Source: Flavobacteriales bacterium UBA4110
GTDB lineage: Bacteria > Bacteroidota > Bacteroidia > Flavobacteriales > Weeksellaceae
Length of the DNA stretch: 64,000 nt
NCBI GenBank assembly: GCA_002383165.1
Contig: DFXK01000011.1
Span: forward strand, 76,791 to 140,790
Direction of reading: 5' to 3'
The position numbers were made by a program, and so were the translations under genes. The notes under the pieces are model-generated. The model did not search any database, was not told the origin of the DNA, and worked only from the letters and a program-made list of their open reading frames with translations. Positions 17,754-26,830 of this stretch are shown piece by piece; within the stretch, counting starts at the first letter, position 1, and each line of letters begins with the position of its first letter.

Positions 17754-18977
17754 ATGGGAATAAAAAAACACCATCATAAAAAGAAAACCGGGTTTTTCAA
17801 AAAATGGTCAGCCAAACTACATCTGTGGTTTGGCTTGTCCATTGGTTTACTGATTTTCGTTATTGCAATTACAGGTGCATTTTATGTCTTCAAAGATGAG
17901 GTAGAAAATTACACCAGAAAAGAATACATCTATCACAACGAAATAAATATTGGCCAGAAAAAAATCCTTCCCATCCGCGAGATAGAAAAATTGGTTAACG
18001 AGCAAACCAAGGAAAAATTTCCAATACACTGGGTCAATATTCCGATGGACAATAAAATGTCCTATCAGTTTTACTGGTATGAGCACAAGGCTGATGAATG
18101 GAACTATTTTGACGAGTTTCCGATTTACAAGTTGGCTTACGTCAATCCTTACACAGGAAAAGTTCTCCAGATCTACGATGAGAAAAACGGTTTTTTTGCC
18201 ATTGTTAAATCTATTCACTGGAGTTTCCTTCTAAAGCAGGACTGGGGAACTTACGTGGTCGGAATCCCTGTGATCATTTTCCTGATAATGCTGCTAACCG
18301 GCATCGTTCTGTGGTGGCCGAAAAATAAATCTGCCAGAAAACAACGTTTCAGATTTCAATGGAAAGATACTACACAATGGAAGCGTAAAAACTACGACCT
18401 TCATAATATCCTCGGGTTTTATTCATCAATCTTTGCTTTGATCCTGACGATTACCGGCCTGTTCTATGCATTTTTTGTGGTACAAGCATCAATCTATTAT
18501 ATTTTTTCCGGTGGAGAAACAGCTTACCCCGATTTTTCAAAAATTACTACCAAGGCACCCATTGAGATGAGAAATGAAGGAACACTTGATAAAATTTCGG
18601 ACAAAGTAAAAGAGCTTTACCCTGATGCCTATAGCTTTAGTCTGGACTTGGGACATCCACATCTTGATGATCACGAGCATCCGAACTTTGAAGTCTATGT
18701 AAAGCACCTCTCCTATTCTTATCACAAAAACAGCAGCCTTATTTTTGATGAAAATTCCGGAGAATTGTTGCACAGACACGATCCTGAAGACAAAAATTTC
18801 GGCGAAAAAACAGTTGCCGCCAATTATGACATCCACGTTGGGGCGATTTTAGGTCTGCCAACAAAGATTGTAGCGTTTATAGTTAGTTTGATTATTGCAT
18901 CAATGCCTGTTACAGGATTTTTGATCTGGTACGGAAGACGAAAAAAGAATAATAATTTTTATAAAAACTTAAAATAG
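17754..18977 (+). CDS. PepSY-associated TM domain protein (ferric-siderophore reductase-like)
   Basis: The product is 407 aa with start ATG 17754, just after the receptor stop. It has four membrane segments: near residues 25-47, 165-195, 220-245 and 370-395. The conserved His of PepSY_TM proteins are visible in HLWFGLSIG, IHWSFLLK, HNILGFY and YDIHVGAI. A periplasmic PepSY-like segment lies between helices. Members such as FoxB/PiuB-type proteins sit beside siderophore receptors and are thought to reduce ferric siderophores at the inner membrane, with haem bound by the His residues. The spacing (7 bases) shows an operon with the receptor, whose interruption could leave this partner without substrate. 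Confidence 0.9.
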   Translation: MGIKKHHHKKKTGFFKKWSAKLHLWFGLSIGLLIFVIAITGAFYVFKDEVENYTRKEYIYHNEINIGQKKILPIREIEKLVNEQTKEKFPIHWVNIPMDNKMSYQFYWYEHKADEWNYFDEFPIYKLAYVNPYTGKVLQIYDEKNGFFAIVKSIHWSFLLKQDWGTYVVGIPVIIFLIMLLTGIVLWWPKNKSARKQRFRFQWKDTTQWKRKNYDLHNILGFYSSIFALILTITGLFYAFFVVQASIYYIFSGGETAYPDFSKITTKAPIEMRNEGTLDKISDKVKELYPDAYSFSLDLGHPHLDDHEHPNFEVYVKHLSYSYHKNSSLIFDENSGELLHRHDPEDKNFGEKTVAANYDIHVGAILGLPTKIVAFIVSLIIASMPVTGFLIWYGRRKKNNNFYKNLK

Positions 18978-19043
18978 ATTAATTAATACGGGGAACATTC
19001 TCGGATTTTTTTTACTTTTATACTTAGAAATTATAAATTCAAA

Positions 19044-20018
19044 ATGTCATTAATAGATTTGTCAAAGCAAGTAGCTTTAGGAATTGATATCGGTGGGACA
19101 AATACGAAATTCGGATTGGTGAATCACAGAGGTGAGATTCTTGCAAAAGGAAGCATTAAAACTGATGAGTATGAAAAAGTTGAAGATTTTATCGACGCTT
19201 TATACCAAAATATAAATCCGCTAATAGAAAAGTATTCTCCTAATAAAAACCTAGACGGCATAGGCGTAGGTGCACCCAATGCCAATTATTACAGAGGAAC
19301 TATAGAACAAGCACCTAACCTCAGGTGGAAAGGTGTAGTTCCCTTTGCAGAGCTGATGACAAAAAAATTCGGCTTTTTTTGCAGAATGACCAATGATGCA
19401 AATGCCGCTGCACTAGGCGAGATGATGTTTGGAGCAGCGAGAGGAATGAAGGATTTTATAATGATTACACTAGGAACAGGTGTCGGCAGTGGCATTATTG
19501 CTGGTGGAAGTCTCATATACGGACACGACGGTTTTGCTGGAGAACTAGGCCACACCATCGTGAAGCCGGGCGGAAGAAAACATTGGAGCACTGGTTCCGA
19601 AGGCAGCTTGGAAGCTTATGCCTCGGCAACTGGAATTGCTATTACTGCAAAAAAGTTCCGGGCAGAGTTTCCAGATTCTATGCTGAATCAGTATAGAGAA
19701 GAAGAAATCAACTCAAAAACAGTTTACGAATGTGCGCAAAAGGGTGATCCTACCGCCATTGAAGTGTTTCGATACACGGGTCAAAAACTTGGCGAGGCGC
19801 TTGCAAACTTTGTGATGTTTTCTTCACCTGAAGCCATTTTACTATTCGGCGGTGTTATCAAAGCCGGCGATTATCTTCTGAAACCTACAAAATTACATAT
19901 GGAAAGAAATCTGCTCCCGATTTTCCGAGGCAAAGTAAAACTTGTTTTCAGCGAACTGGACGAGGCAGATGCGGCCATCCTGGGCGCTAGTGCGCTGGTA
20001 TGGGAAAATAATAAATAA
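19044..20018 (+). CDS. ROK-family sugar kinase (glucokinase-like)
   Basis: A 324-aa cytosolic kinase of the ROK family. The phosphate loop is GIDIGGTNTKFG near residues 14-25, the catalytic Asp lies in NDANAAALGE, and LGTGVGSGIIAGG is the second phosphate motif. Such enzymes phosphorylate glucose or related hexoses or amino sugars with ATP. The usual ROK zinc site (CxCGxxGCxE) is absent: after GELGHTIVKPGG the chain reads RKHWSTGSEGSLEAYASA. The His of GELGH is kept. The substrate is therefore uncertain. The gene stands alone and is followed by a terminator-like inverted repeat. Confidence 0.9.
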   Translation: MSLIDLSKQVALGIDIGGTNTKFGLVNHRGEILAKGSIKTDEYEKVEDFIDALYQNINPLIEKYSPNKNLDGIGVGAPNANYYRGTIEQAPNLRWKGVVPFAELMTKKFGFFCRMTNDANAAALGEMMFGAARGMKDFIMITLGTGVGSGIIAGGSLIYGHDGFAGELGHTIVKPGGRKHWSTGSEGSLEAYASATGIAITAKKFRAEFPDSMLNQYREEEINSKTVYECAQKGDPTAIEVFRYTGQKLGEALANFVMFSSPEAILLFGGVIKAGDYLLKPTKLHMERNLLPIFRGKVKLVFSELDEADAAILGASALVWENNK

Positions 20019-20029
20019 TTGATATTAAA

Positions 20030-20103
20030 AATCCTTTGATTTTTTCTGACTATAGGAATAAATTTTGCTATGGGTATTTCGAAAAGTCAAAGGATTTTTT
20101 TTC
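20030..20103 (+). terminator. Long-loop terminator-like inverted repeat
   Basis: AATCCTTTGA at 20030-20039 pairs perfectly with TCAAAGGATT at 20087-20096, followed by a long T run. The 47-base loop is unusually long. It covers an in-frame ATG at 20070, which argues for the later msrA start. Confidence 0.5.
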
Positions 20104-20108
20104 TTAAC

Positions 20109-20762
20109 ATGACACGTTATTTATTTATTATACTATGCTTTTTCCTTATCAATTGTAACGGACAGGAAAAACAATCAAAACCCTTAACAAATCAAAAAAT
20201 GGATAAGAACAATTTAGAATATGCCACTTTGGCAGGCGGATGTTTCTGGTGTGTGGAAAGCTGTTTTCATATGCTGAAAGGTGTAGATTCTGTAGTCTCT
20301 GGATATTCCGGCGGTCACAAAGACAATCCTACTTATGAAGAAGTTTGTACAGGAACAACAGGACATGCAGAAGTGGTGCAAATCGCATTCGACCCAAAAA
20401 TTATTTCTTTTAAGCAATTGCTGGAAGTGTATTGGTTTCTTCATAACCCAACCACGCTTAACAGACAAGGCGAAGATATAGGAACACAATACCGCTCAGC
20501 CATTTTTTACCATTCTGAAAACCAAAAGCTAGAAGCTGAAGAATCTATGGAGGCATCTGAAGCCAAGCAGGAATGGAACGGGAAATATGTGACGGAAATC
20601 GTACCTTTTAAAAAATTCTGGGCAGCAGAAACCTACCATCAGGGTTATTACAATGCTAATCCAACTCAGCCCTATTGTAGCGCTGTTGTAGGACCAAAGA
20701 TTCAGAAGTTTAAAAAGCATTTTGGCGAATTGGGATGGCTAAACGAAAAAGCGGAGAATTAA
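20109..20762 (+). CDS. msrA: Peptide methionine-(S)-sulfoxide reductase MsrA, lipoprotein form
   Basis: MsrA repairs methionine-S-sulfoxide in proteins using a catalytic Cys. The motif GGCFWCVES places the active Cys near residue 44, and GYSGG, GHAEVVQ and YHQGYY are further family motifs. I choose ATG 20109 over 20070, because 20070 lies inside the terminator-like repeat of the previous gene. From 20109 the protein begins MTRYLFIILCFFLINCNGQ, a lipoprotein signal with lipobox Cys. The reductase should thus be anchored in the cell envelope, where it could repair periplasmic or surface proteins. The mature domain is full length. No MsrB is fused. Confidence 0.93.
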   Translation: MTRYLFIILCFFLINCNGQEKQSKPLTNQKMDKNNLEYATLAGGCFWCVESCFHMLKGVDSVVSGYSGGHKDNPTYEEVCTGTTGHAEVVQIAFDPKIISFKQLLEVYWFLHNPTTLNRQGEDIGTQYRSAIFYHSENQKLEAEESMEASEAKQEWNGKYVTEIVPFKKFWAAETYHQGYYNANPTQPYCSAVVGPKIQKFKKHFGELGWLNEKAEN

Positions 20763-20776
20763 TCTCCGCTTTTTTA
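20751..20776 (+). terminator. msrA terminator
   Basis: GCGGAGA and TCTCCGC form a 7-base stem around ATTAA, followed by seven T. The stem overlaps the last codons of msrA. Confidence 0.85.
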
Positions 20777-20938
20777 TTATTTCCAAGTTCGATTTTTGAT
20801 ATCATCACATCGATTTTTTTATCATCATCAACATTTTAAACCTAACGAAAATTTCTTCCTGACACTATCTTTTTATCGCACATTACCATCTCGCAAAAAC
20901 AATAGTTTTTTACCTTGACTTAGGCTTTTAATTTAATC

Positions 20939-22045
20939 TTAGTTCACAAACGGTTTTATGACACTGGTTTTATCCCGTTCAATTTTATATCCGAGATTGT
21001 AAGTAATTCCAACACCCAATGTTTGCTTTCTCTGGAGTTTCTGAATCTGGTCATGGTCATACATCATCTCTATAGTGACTACAGTTGTGATATATTTATT
21101 GAATTTAAGATTTAGACTACCCGTGTAGTTGATATCCACACGTTCGGAATGTTGGAGATAATTACTAAAGAAATTCACCGAATTGACATAGGTTGCATCT
21201 TTAAAAAGTTTGATTTTGTATAGAATATTAAGCATAGTACCTACCTCAGCCCGCAGACTTTGACCGTCTTTTTCAAGACCATAATTTCCCGCAAATTGCA
21301 GTTTTTTATCCAGTACAAAAGTAAATTTTCCGTTAATAGGTCTCAGAATAATCTGCAAATTTTCGTTAGGATTATAGGAAAGACCAATACCAAGGTTCAG
21401 ATAACCGGGTGCCATAAATTTCGAGATCCTATCATTAAAAACTGGATCCGGCGTGTTGGAATAATTATATCCGGCAGTAAACTGAGATAAAAACTGAAAT
21501 CCTGTTGATAGATAATAGTGCTGCGCAAGTTCATAGCCATAATTGGTCATTAGATTGATATAATCATCTGTTTTTCTGGTAGATTGACCCGTGGATGACA
21601 CAAAGCCGTAGCCCAGCTGAATGTTATTATCCAGATAATGTCTGTCTTTTTTATATACAATGTTATAGTTAACTTTTCCAATGACACCAATATTATTATT
21701 CCCACCAGCGTACCAGTTAGCAAAAGAGGATTGATTAAATACAAGACTATTTTGTCCGAAAATAAACCAACGTTTCAGTGTAGGCAATGTAAGGATTGAA
21801 GAAGGCGTAAGCGGACTTGCATCATTAGAGTTTGGGATAATGATCACATTATTCGTAATTTTAACAGAATCTTTTTTGATAGATCTGATATCTACAATTT
21901 TGGGATTCGCCAGACTATCGAGTTCTACTGATGTAGAATCCCACTTCTTTTGGGCTATAGAATCAATTATTTTCTGATAATCAACAACCTGAGCTTGCAT
22001 AAAACATCCCAAAAACATAATTACAAATACCAATACCTTTCTCAT
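20939..22045 (-). CDS. DUF3078 outer-membrane protein
   Basis: The product is 368 aa from ATG 22045, with signal peptide MRKVLVFVIMFLGCFMQAQ. A low-complexity linker runs to about residue 85. The DUF3078 region begins near WFIFGQNSLVFNQSSFANWYAGGNN and is followed by beta-barrel-like strands (GYGFVSSTGQSTRKTDDY, YLNLGIGLSYNPNENLQI). DUF3078 proteins are flavobacterial outer-membrane proteins without a known job. The product should sit in the outer membrane. The gene is solitary and convergent with msrA. Confidence 0.88.
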   Translation of the reverse strand: MRKVLVFVIMFLGCFMQAQVVDYQKIIDSIAQKKWDSTSVELDSLANPKIVDIRSIKKDSVKITNNVIIIPNSNDASPLTPSSILTLPTLKRWFIFGQNSLVFNQSSFANWYAGGNNNIGVIGKVNYNIVYKKDRHYLDNNIQLGYGFVSSTGQSTRKTDDYINLMTNYGYELAQHYYLSTGFQFLSQFTAGYNYSNTPDPVFNDRISKFMAPGYLNLGIGLSYNPNENLQIILRPINGKFTFVLDKKLQFAGNYGLEKDGQSLRAEVGTMLNILYKIKLFKDATYVNSVNFFSNYLQHSERVDINYTGSLNLKFNKYITTVVTIEMMYDHDQIQKLQRKQTLGVGITYNLGYKIERDKTSVIKPFVN

Positions 22046-22187
22046 TAATTCCAAATTTTAAGCAAAAATAATAAATCTAATTGTTCCAAAATCTGACTTT
22101 ATAACCAAATTCTCATCTGCTGAAGTATTTTTACGGACAAAATTACCTCTCATCAGAATTGGCTGTAAAATTGTCAAAGGTTTACCA

Positions 22188-22964
22188 ATGCTTTTAAAAT
22201 CTATCAATCTAAGATCATTATTAGTCCCTTTTATTATGCTGGGGATGATGTGGAGTTTCTTCATTTTTCAGAATCTAGGATTTTTTGAAGGTTGTAACGG
22301 TGCTATTATTCCACTTTTACCACAAGGACTGAAAGGTGTTTTGCTCGCTCCACTTCTACACGGCAATTTGGATCATATTATAGGAAACTCTCTTCCTATG
22401 GCTGTTTTGTTATTTTTACTTTTCGAGTTTTACCCCAAAATAGCATTTCGGATTTTCCTGATCGGCTGGATTGCTTCAGGATTATTGGTTTGGATGCTCC
22501 CACCCATTGATCTCGTTACTGGAAAATGGAATTATAACTGCATCATTGGCGCAAGCGGATTGGTTTATATGCTAGCGTTTTTTATTTTTTTCAGTGGTAT
22601 TTTCCGCTGGAATATGAAACTGCTCACCATATCGTTGTTAGTGGCATTGTACTATGGGAGCTTGATCTGGGGGATTTTTCCGGAAGAGTTTTTTACACAG
22701 CTGGAAGAACCAAGTAAGATCAGCTGGCAGTCGCACCTGGCTGGCAGTATTACAGGAATTATTCTTGCTGTACTTTTCAGAAAAATAGGAGAAGAGAAAA
22801 AAAGAAAATTTATTTGGGAATTTCCTAATTATTACAACGAGCGTGATGACAAGATGTGGCAGGAATATATTGCCAATCATCCGGAGGATTTTGAAGAATT
22901 ACCTCAGCTTAAGCAGGAAAATATCTGGGAATATCTGGATGAAATTCGGAAAAGAGAAAAATAG
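22188..22964 (+). CDS. Rhomboid-family intramembrane serine protease
   Basis: A 258-aa membrane protein with six likely helices. The catalytic Ser is in GASGLVYML near residue 126, the catalytic His in SHLAGSITG near 184, and the HGNLDHIIGNS motif lies in helix 2. Rhomboids cut transmembrane helices of other proteins; the substrate is unknown. The C-terminal tail is cytosolic and charged (KMWQEYIANHPEDFEEL). A second rhomboid occurs next to mutL at 40638. Confidence 0.92.
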   Translation: MLLKSINLRSLLVPFIMLGMMWSFFIFQNLGFFEGCNGAIIPLLPQGLKGVLLAPLLHGNLDHIIGNSLPMAVLLFLLFEFYPKIAFRIFLIGWIASGLLVWMLPPIDLVTGKWNYNCIIGASGLVYMLAFFIFFSGIFRWNMKLLTISLLVALYYGSLIWGIFPEEFFTQLEEPSKISWQSHLAGSITGIILAVLFRKIGEEKKRKFIWEFPNYYNERDDKMWQEYIANHPEDFEELPQLKQENIWEYLDEIRKREK

Positions 22965-22996
22965 TTTTTATCTTCGTAGGTATACACAAATGAAAT

Positions 22997-24106
22997 ATGT
23001 TTCCGGAAGAATACCTTTACATCCTTGCACTCAGACAATGTAAAAACATTGGCAATACCAACTTGAGAAAACTTATCCAGATAAAAGGTTCTGCAAAAGC
23101 AGTCTGGGAAACTCCGAAAAAAAATCTGCTATCAATTTCAGGTATTGGGACAAAGATTACACAGGACATCGGCAAGAAAGAATTTCTTTTAAAAGCAGAA
23201 AAGGAACTTAAATTCTGCGAGCAAAAATCCATCAGTATTGTTTCTCATAATGATTCATCTTATCCAAAACATCTTTCAAATTGTGATGATGCACCTGCTA
23301 TTCTATTTTACAAAGGAAAATTAATATATAATCTCAATCCACTCAGCATTGTAGGTACCAGAAAGCTCACATCATACGGTAAACAGTTCATCCAAGAACT
23401 GCTGACTGGACTAGCTGGAACAAACATTTGTACTGTAAGCGGATTAGCTTTGGGCGCAGATACTTGTGTGCACGAGGAGTCTCTTCATAATCATATTCCT
23501 ACATTGGCTGTGATGGCACAAAGTCTTGACAAAATCTATCCCGCTTCCAACAAGAACCTTGCAAATAGGATATTGGAAAATGATGGTGCACTGATTTCTG
23601 AATATTGCACTTTTGACAATATAAGCAGAGAGAATTTTTTACAACGGAACAGAATTATTGCAGGATTATCCCAGCATCTTATTGTTGTCGAAACTGCATT
23701 TGGCGGCGGCTCTGTAACTACGGTAAGCTATGCCAATTCGTATAACAGAGATGTATTTGCATTACCAGGAAAAATTACAGATCTGTATAGCCAGGGATGT
23801 AATCAGCTCATTGCTGAGAATAAAGCAGAATCTATTGTCAATATCAAGTCATTAATTGATAATCTAAATTTTTCTGTCCAGCCAGAGTTATTTCCAGAGA
23901 AGATGCCCATTGTAAAACTGAATCCCGAGAGAAAAGAACACCAGCAGATTTTAGATATTCTGGATCATCAGAAAGCACTTTCGCTGGACGAAATAGCAGA
24001 TAAAACTAAAATCCAACATCATAAGCTCTTACCTATTCTTTTGGATTTGGAACTTTATGGCCACATCAAATGTCTTTCCGGCAGGCAATATCTCCCTAAC
24101 TACTAG
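22997..24106 (+). CDS. dprA: DNA-processing protein DprA
   Basis: DprA binds incoming single-stranded DNA during natural transformation and loads RecA. The 369-aa product has an N-terminal helix-hairpin-helix-like part (GNTNLRKLIQIKG...LLSISGIG). The Rossmann core follows with IVGTRKLTSYG, VSGLALGADTCVH, RNRIIAGLSQHLIVVE and GGGSVTTVSYA. The end is a winged-helix domain (LDILDHQKALSLDEIAD). It is full length. It starts 32 bases after the rhomboid gene, probably in the same transcript. Together with ComM/YifB at 60 kb it points to transformation ability. Confidence 0.96.
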   Translation: MFPEEYLYILALRQCKNIGNTNLRKLIQIKGSAKAVWETPKKNLLSISGIGTKITQDIGKKEFLLKAEKELKFCEQKSISIVSHNDSSYPKHLSNCDDAPAILFYKGKLIYNLNPLSIVGTRKLTSYGKQFIQELLTGLAGTNICTVSGLALGADTCVHEESLHNHIPTLAVMAQSLDKIYPASNKNLANRILENDGALISEYCTFDNISRENFLQRNRIIAGLSQHLIVVETAFGGGSVTTVSYANSYNRDVFALPGKITDLYSQGCNQLIAENKAESIVNIKSLIDNLNFSVQPELFPEKMPIVKLNPERKEHQQILDILDHQKALSLDEIADKTKIQHHKLLPILLDLELYGHIKCLSGRQYLPNY

Positions 24107-24237
24107 AATCCGCTTTCCGAAAACTTGAAACAATGTAACATTAGATTCAAAATTTCTTAACATAGGACAACAAATTATACATTTAGCAAAAAGCATATGT
24201 AATATCATTAATTTTTCAATAAAACTGAAAATATCAC

Positions 24238-24267
24238 TTGCGAAATTTGAAAATAAAATTAAATTTG
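24238..24267 (+). promoter_or_regulatory. Putative gdhA promoter (TTG-N19-TAAATTTG)
   Basis: TTG at 24238-24240 and an exact TAnnTTTG box at 24260-24267 are spaced 19 bases apart, 20 bases before the gdhA ATG. Confidence 0.55.
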
Positions 24268-24286
24268 TTGTCATAATTATAGAACA

Positions 24287-25645
24287 ATGGAGCACTATAA
24301 CGTTGAACAAAAGATTCAGGAATTTATGGCAAAAATCGAAGCCAAAAATCCTAATGAACCAGAATTTATCCAAGCAGTAAAAGAAGTTGCCGTAACAGTT
24401 ATTCCTTTTATTTCTACAAGAAAAGAATACACCGGAATGAAGCTGCTAGAGAGAATGGCAGAGCCGGAAAGAGTAATTATTTTCCGCGTTCCATGGATTG
24501 ATGACAAGGGCGAGATTCAGGTAAACAGAGGATTCAGAATCCAGATGAACTCAGCGATCGGTCCATACAAGGGCGGAATCAGATTTCATCCGACGGTAAA
24601 CCTTAGTGTTTTAAAATTTTTAGCTTTTGAGCAGGTTTTCAAAAACAGCTTAACTACGCTTCCAATGGGTGGCGGGAAAGGCGGTTCAGATTTTGACCCT
24701 CAAGGTAAATCCGATATGGAAGTGATGCGTTTTTGCCAGGCTTTCATGACAGAGCTTTGCAAACATATAGGCCCAGAAACGGACGTTCCTGCAGGAGACA
24801 TCGGTGTAGGCGCAAGAGAAATTGGTTATCTTTTCGGGATGTATAAAAAGATAAGAAATGAATTCACTGGTGTATTGACAGGAAAAGGTCTGGCTTACGG
24901 TGGTTCACTCATCAGACCAGAAGCTACAGGTTACGGTGTGGTTTATTTTGCCGAGCAGATGCTGAAAACCATTGGTGAGAAAATCGAAGGTAAAACAGCA
25001 ACTGTTTCAGGTTTTGGAAACGTAGCCTGGGGTGTTGTAAAAAAATTCACAGAACTAGGCGGGAAAATACTAACTATTTCTGGTCCTGATGGTTACATCT
25101 ATGACAAAGACGGAATCTCCGGAGAAAAAATTGAGTATCTATTAGAACTTAGAGCTACAGGAAATAACAGAGCGGAAGATTATGTGACCAAATATCCATC
25201 GGCAGAATTCCACGCAGGGAAACGTCCTTGGGAAGTGAAGTGTGATGTTGCTTTCCCTTGTGCGACTCAGAATGAACTTGATTTGGAAGATGCCAAAAAA
25301 CTGGTTGCCAACGGGTGTGTCTGTGTAACAGAAGCTGCAAATATGCCTTCTACGCTGGATGCGATCAATTACTTCTTGGACAATAAAGTGTTGTTCTCAC
25401 CAGGAAAAGCATCTAACGCTGGTGGTGTTGCAACTTCCGGATTGGAAATGACACAAAACTCCATCAGACTAAACTGGACTTCTGAAGAAGTTGATGCAAG
25501 ACTTAAAGAGATTATGATAGGTATTCACAAAGCTTGTAGAGATTACGGAAAAGAAGAAAACGGCTACGTGAACTATGTAAAAGGTGCTAATATTGCAGGC
25601 TTCGTAAAAGTGGCTGAAGCAATGCTTGCACAAGGCGTGGTTTAA
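24287..25645 (+). CDS. gdhA: NADP-type glutamate dehydrogenase
   Basis: The enzyme makes glutamate from 2-oxoglutarate and ammonia. The 452-aa length and the motif GPYKGGIRFHPTVNLSVLKF, followed by PMGGGKGGSDFDP with the catalytic Lys near residue 126, fit the hexameric NADP-dependent class (S_50-I type). The nucleotide-binding fold begins at VSGFGNVAWGVVKKF. It has its own promoter box and a strong terminator, so it is likely monocistronic. NAD use cannot be excluded from sequence alone. Confidence 0.96.
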   Translation: MEHYNVEQKIQEFMAKIEAKNPNEPEFIQAVKEVAVTVIPFISTRKEYTGMKLLERMAEPERVIIFRVPWIDDKGEIQVNRGFRIQMNSAIGPYKGGIRFHPTVNLSVLKFLAFEQVFKNSLTTLPMGGGKGGSDFDPQGKSDMEVMRFCQAFMTELCKHIGPETDVPAGDIGVGAREIGYLFGMYKKIRNEFTGVLTGKGLAYGGSLIRPEATGYGVVYFAEQMLKTIGEKIEGKTATVSGFGNVAWGVVKKFTELGGKILTISGPDGYIYDKDGISGEKIEYLLELRATGNNRAEDYVTKYPSAEFHAGKRPWEVKCDVAFPCATQNELDLEDAKKLVANGCVCVTEAANMPSTLDAINYFLDNKVLFSPGKASNAGGVATSGLEMTQNSIRLNWTSEEVDARLKEIMIGIHKACRDYGKEENGYVNYVKGANIAGFVKVAEAMLAQGVV

Positions 25646-25666
25646 TTCCTTTTCAAATGAAATAAA

Positions 25667-25706
25667 AATGCAGCTAATTAGTTTTAGCTGCATTTTATTT
25701 TTTTTA
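25667..25706 (+). terminator. Strong terminator, gdhA (faces cupin gene)
   Basis: An 11-base stem (AATGCAGCTAA / TTAGCTGCATT) with a short loop is followed by a long T tract. Confidence 0.85.
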
Positions 25707-25721
25707 ATAATGGGTTATGTT

Positions 25722-26606
25722 TTATCTTTTCGGAAGCCCACGCTTCAAAGCATAGTTGGCTCTTTCGACGGCTTTCTTCTCTTTCCAGGTCATATATTTT
25801 GCTTTGAAATTTCGCTTCATAAAATTGTCAAAATTTCTCTGTACAGTCAGATTCCAAAGAGAGTGTGCTTTTACTGCCCAGCTTTTGTCCCAGGCTCTGA
25901 GAGAAATTGAGAAACTCCCGTCCAGATATTTCATCCAGTGCCACCATCCAGTCGGCATAAATAACGTGTCGCCGTGTTCTAGGTAACATTCGATTCCTTC
26001 TACGCCATCCAAAGCAGGAAACTTTGTAAAATCAGGATTTTCTATATCATAATCTTCCAAAGCATAAGTAGCATAAGGAATCTGATAAAGTCTGTCTCTC
26101 CATTTATAATCGAAAAGCAAAATATGCTTTCTACCATTGAAATGCGTATGGAAAATATGCGCCATATCAATATCGTAATGAAGGAATGTCACCGAACCTT
26201 TTCCTCCGAAGAACATATTCGGATATTTATCCAAAAAACCGCCCATCAGATCTTTTGGGAAAATATAGTCGTCCAGTAATTTTGGAGCCTGTTTTATGGG
26301 ATCGAACAAAAATATTCTGAGATCTGTCGGTTCTTTTTCGATAAGGTCAATATAATCTGCAAATTTCATTTTCGCAGCAGACGCATTGATGGGTGCAGCC
26401 GGATCCGCCTTGGAACTGTCGTACAAAGGAACCTCTACATCACCTACGGCTTGCTTCATATAATCCATCGTCCATTTCTGATAAGCCGGCCACTTCCTCG
26501 CCATATTTTTTATGATAACCGGTTTGCGCGGCTTCAGGTATTTTTCAAAGAACTCTTCTTTGGTAATATCATCTACAATATCAATTGGTTTTAGAATGAT
26601 TCCCAT
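25722..26606 (-). CDS. JmjC/cupin_8-like Fe(II)/2-oxoglutarate oxygenase
   Basis: A 294-aa cytosolic protein. The probable iron ligands are His and Asp in FLHYDIDMAHIF near residue 146, with the distal His in MPTGWWHWMKYL near residue 225. The preceding WPAYQKWTMDYMKQAVG segment is typical of cupin_8 (FIH-like) proteins. Members hydroxylate proteins or small molecules; the substrate here is unknown. The C-terminal tail is strongly basic. An exact TAAATTTG box lies 21 bases upstream of its start. Confidence 0.88.
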   Translation of the reverse strand: MGIILKPIDIVDDITKEEFFEKYLKPRKPVIIKNMARKWPAYQKWTMDYMKQAVGDVEVPLYDSSKADPAAPINASAAKMKFADYIDLIEKEPTDLRIFLFDPIKQAPKLLDDYIFPKDLMGGFLDKYPNMFFGGKGSVTFLHYDIDMAHIFHTHFNGRKHILLFDYKWRDRLYQIPYATYALEDYDIENPDFTKFPALDGVEGIECYLEHGDTLFMPTGWWHWMKYLDGSFSISLRAWDKSWAVKAHSLWNLTVQRNFDNFMKRNFKAKYMTWKEKKAVERANYALKRGLPKR

Positions 26607-26626
26607 GTTAATGTAATATTAAGGCA

Positions 26627-26634
26627 CAAATTTA
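26627..26634 (-). promoter_or_regulatory. Putative -7 box for the cupin gene (TAAATTTG)
   Basis: This is an exact TAnnTTTG match on the minus strand, 21 bases before the ATG at 26606. Confidence 0.5.
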
Positions 26635-26830
26635 TTAAATTTTCGATTGACAAAATAAAAAAACAGTAATCGTATTTTTTAATAACTATAAGTAAGAAAT
26701 ATCAATCATTATTTTGTGTGATGATTTGTTTTGTTTTTAACGGTTCTGAATTTTTATTGATATAAATAAAAAATTTTGTAACAATTCACTCGTTTTTTTT
26801 ACTAACATTTTAGTGATATAATCTTTAATT

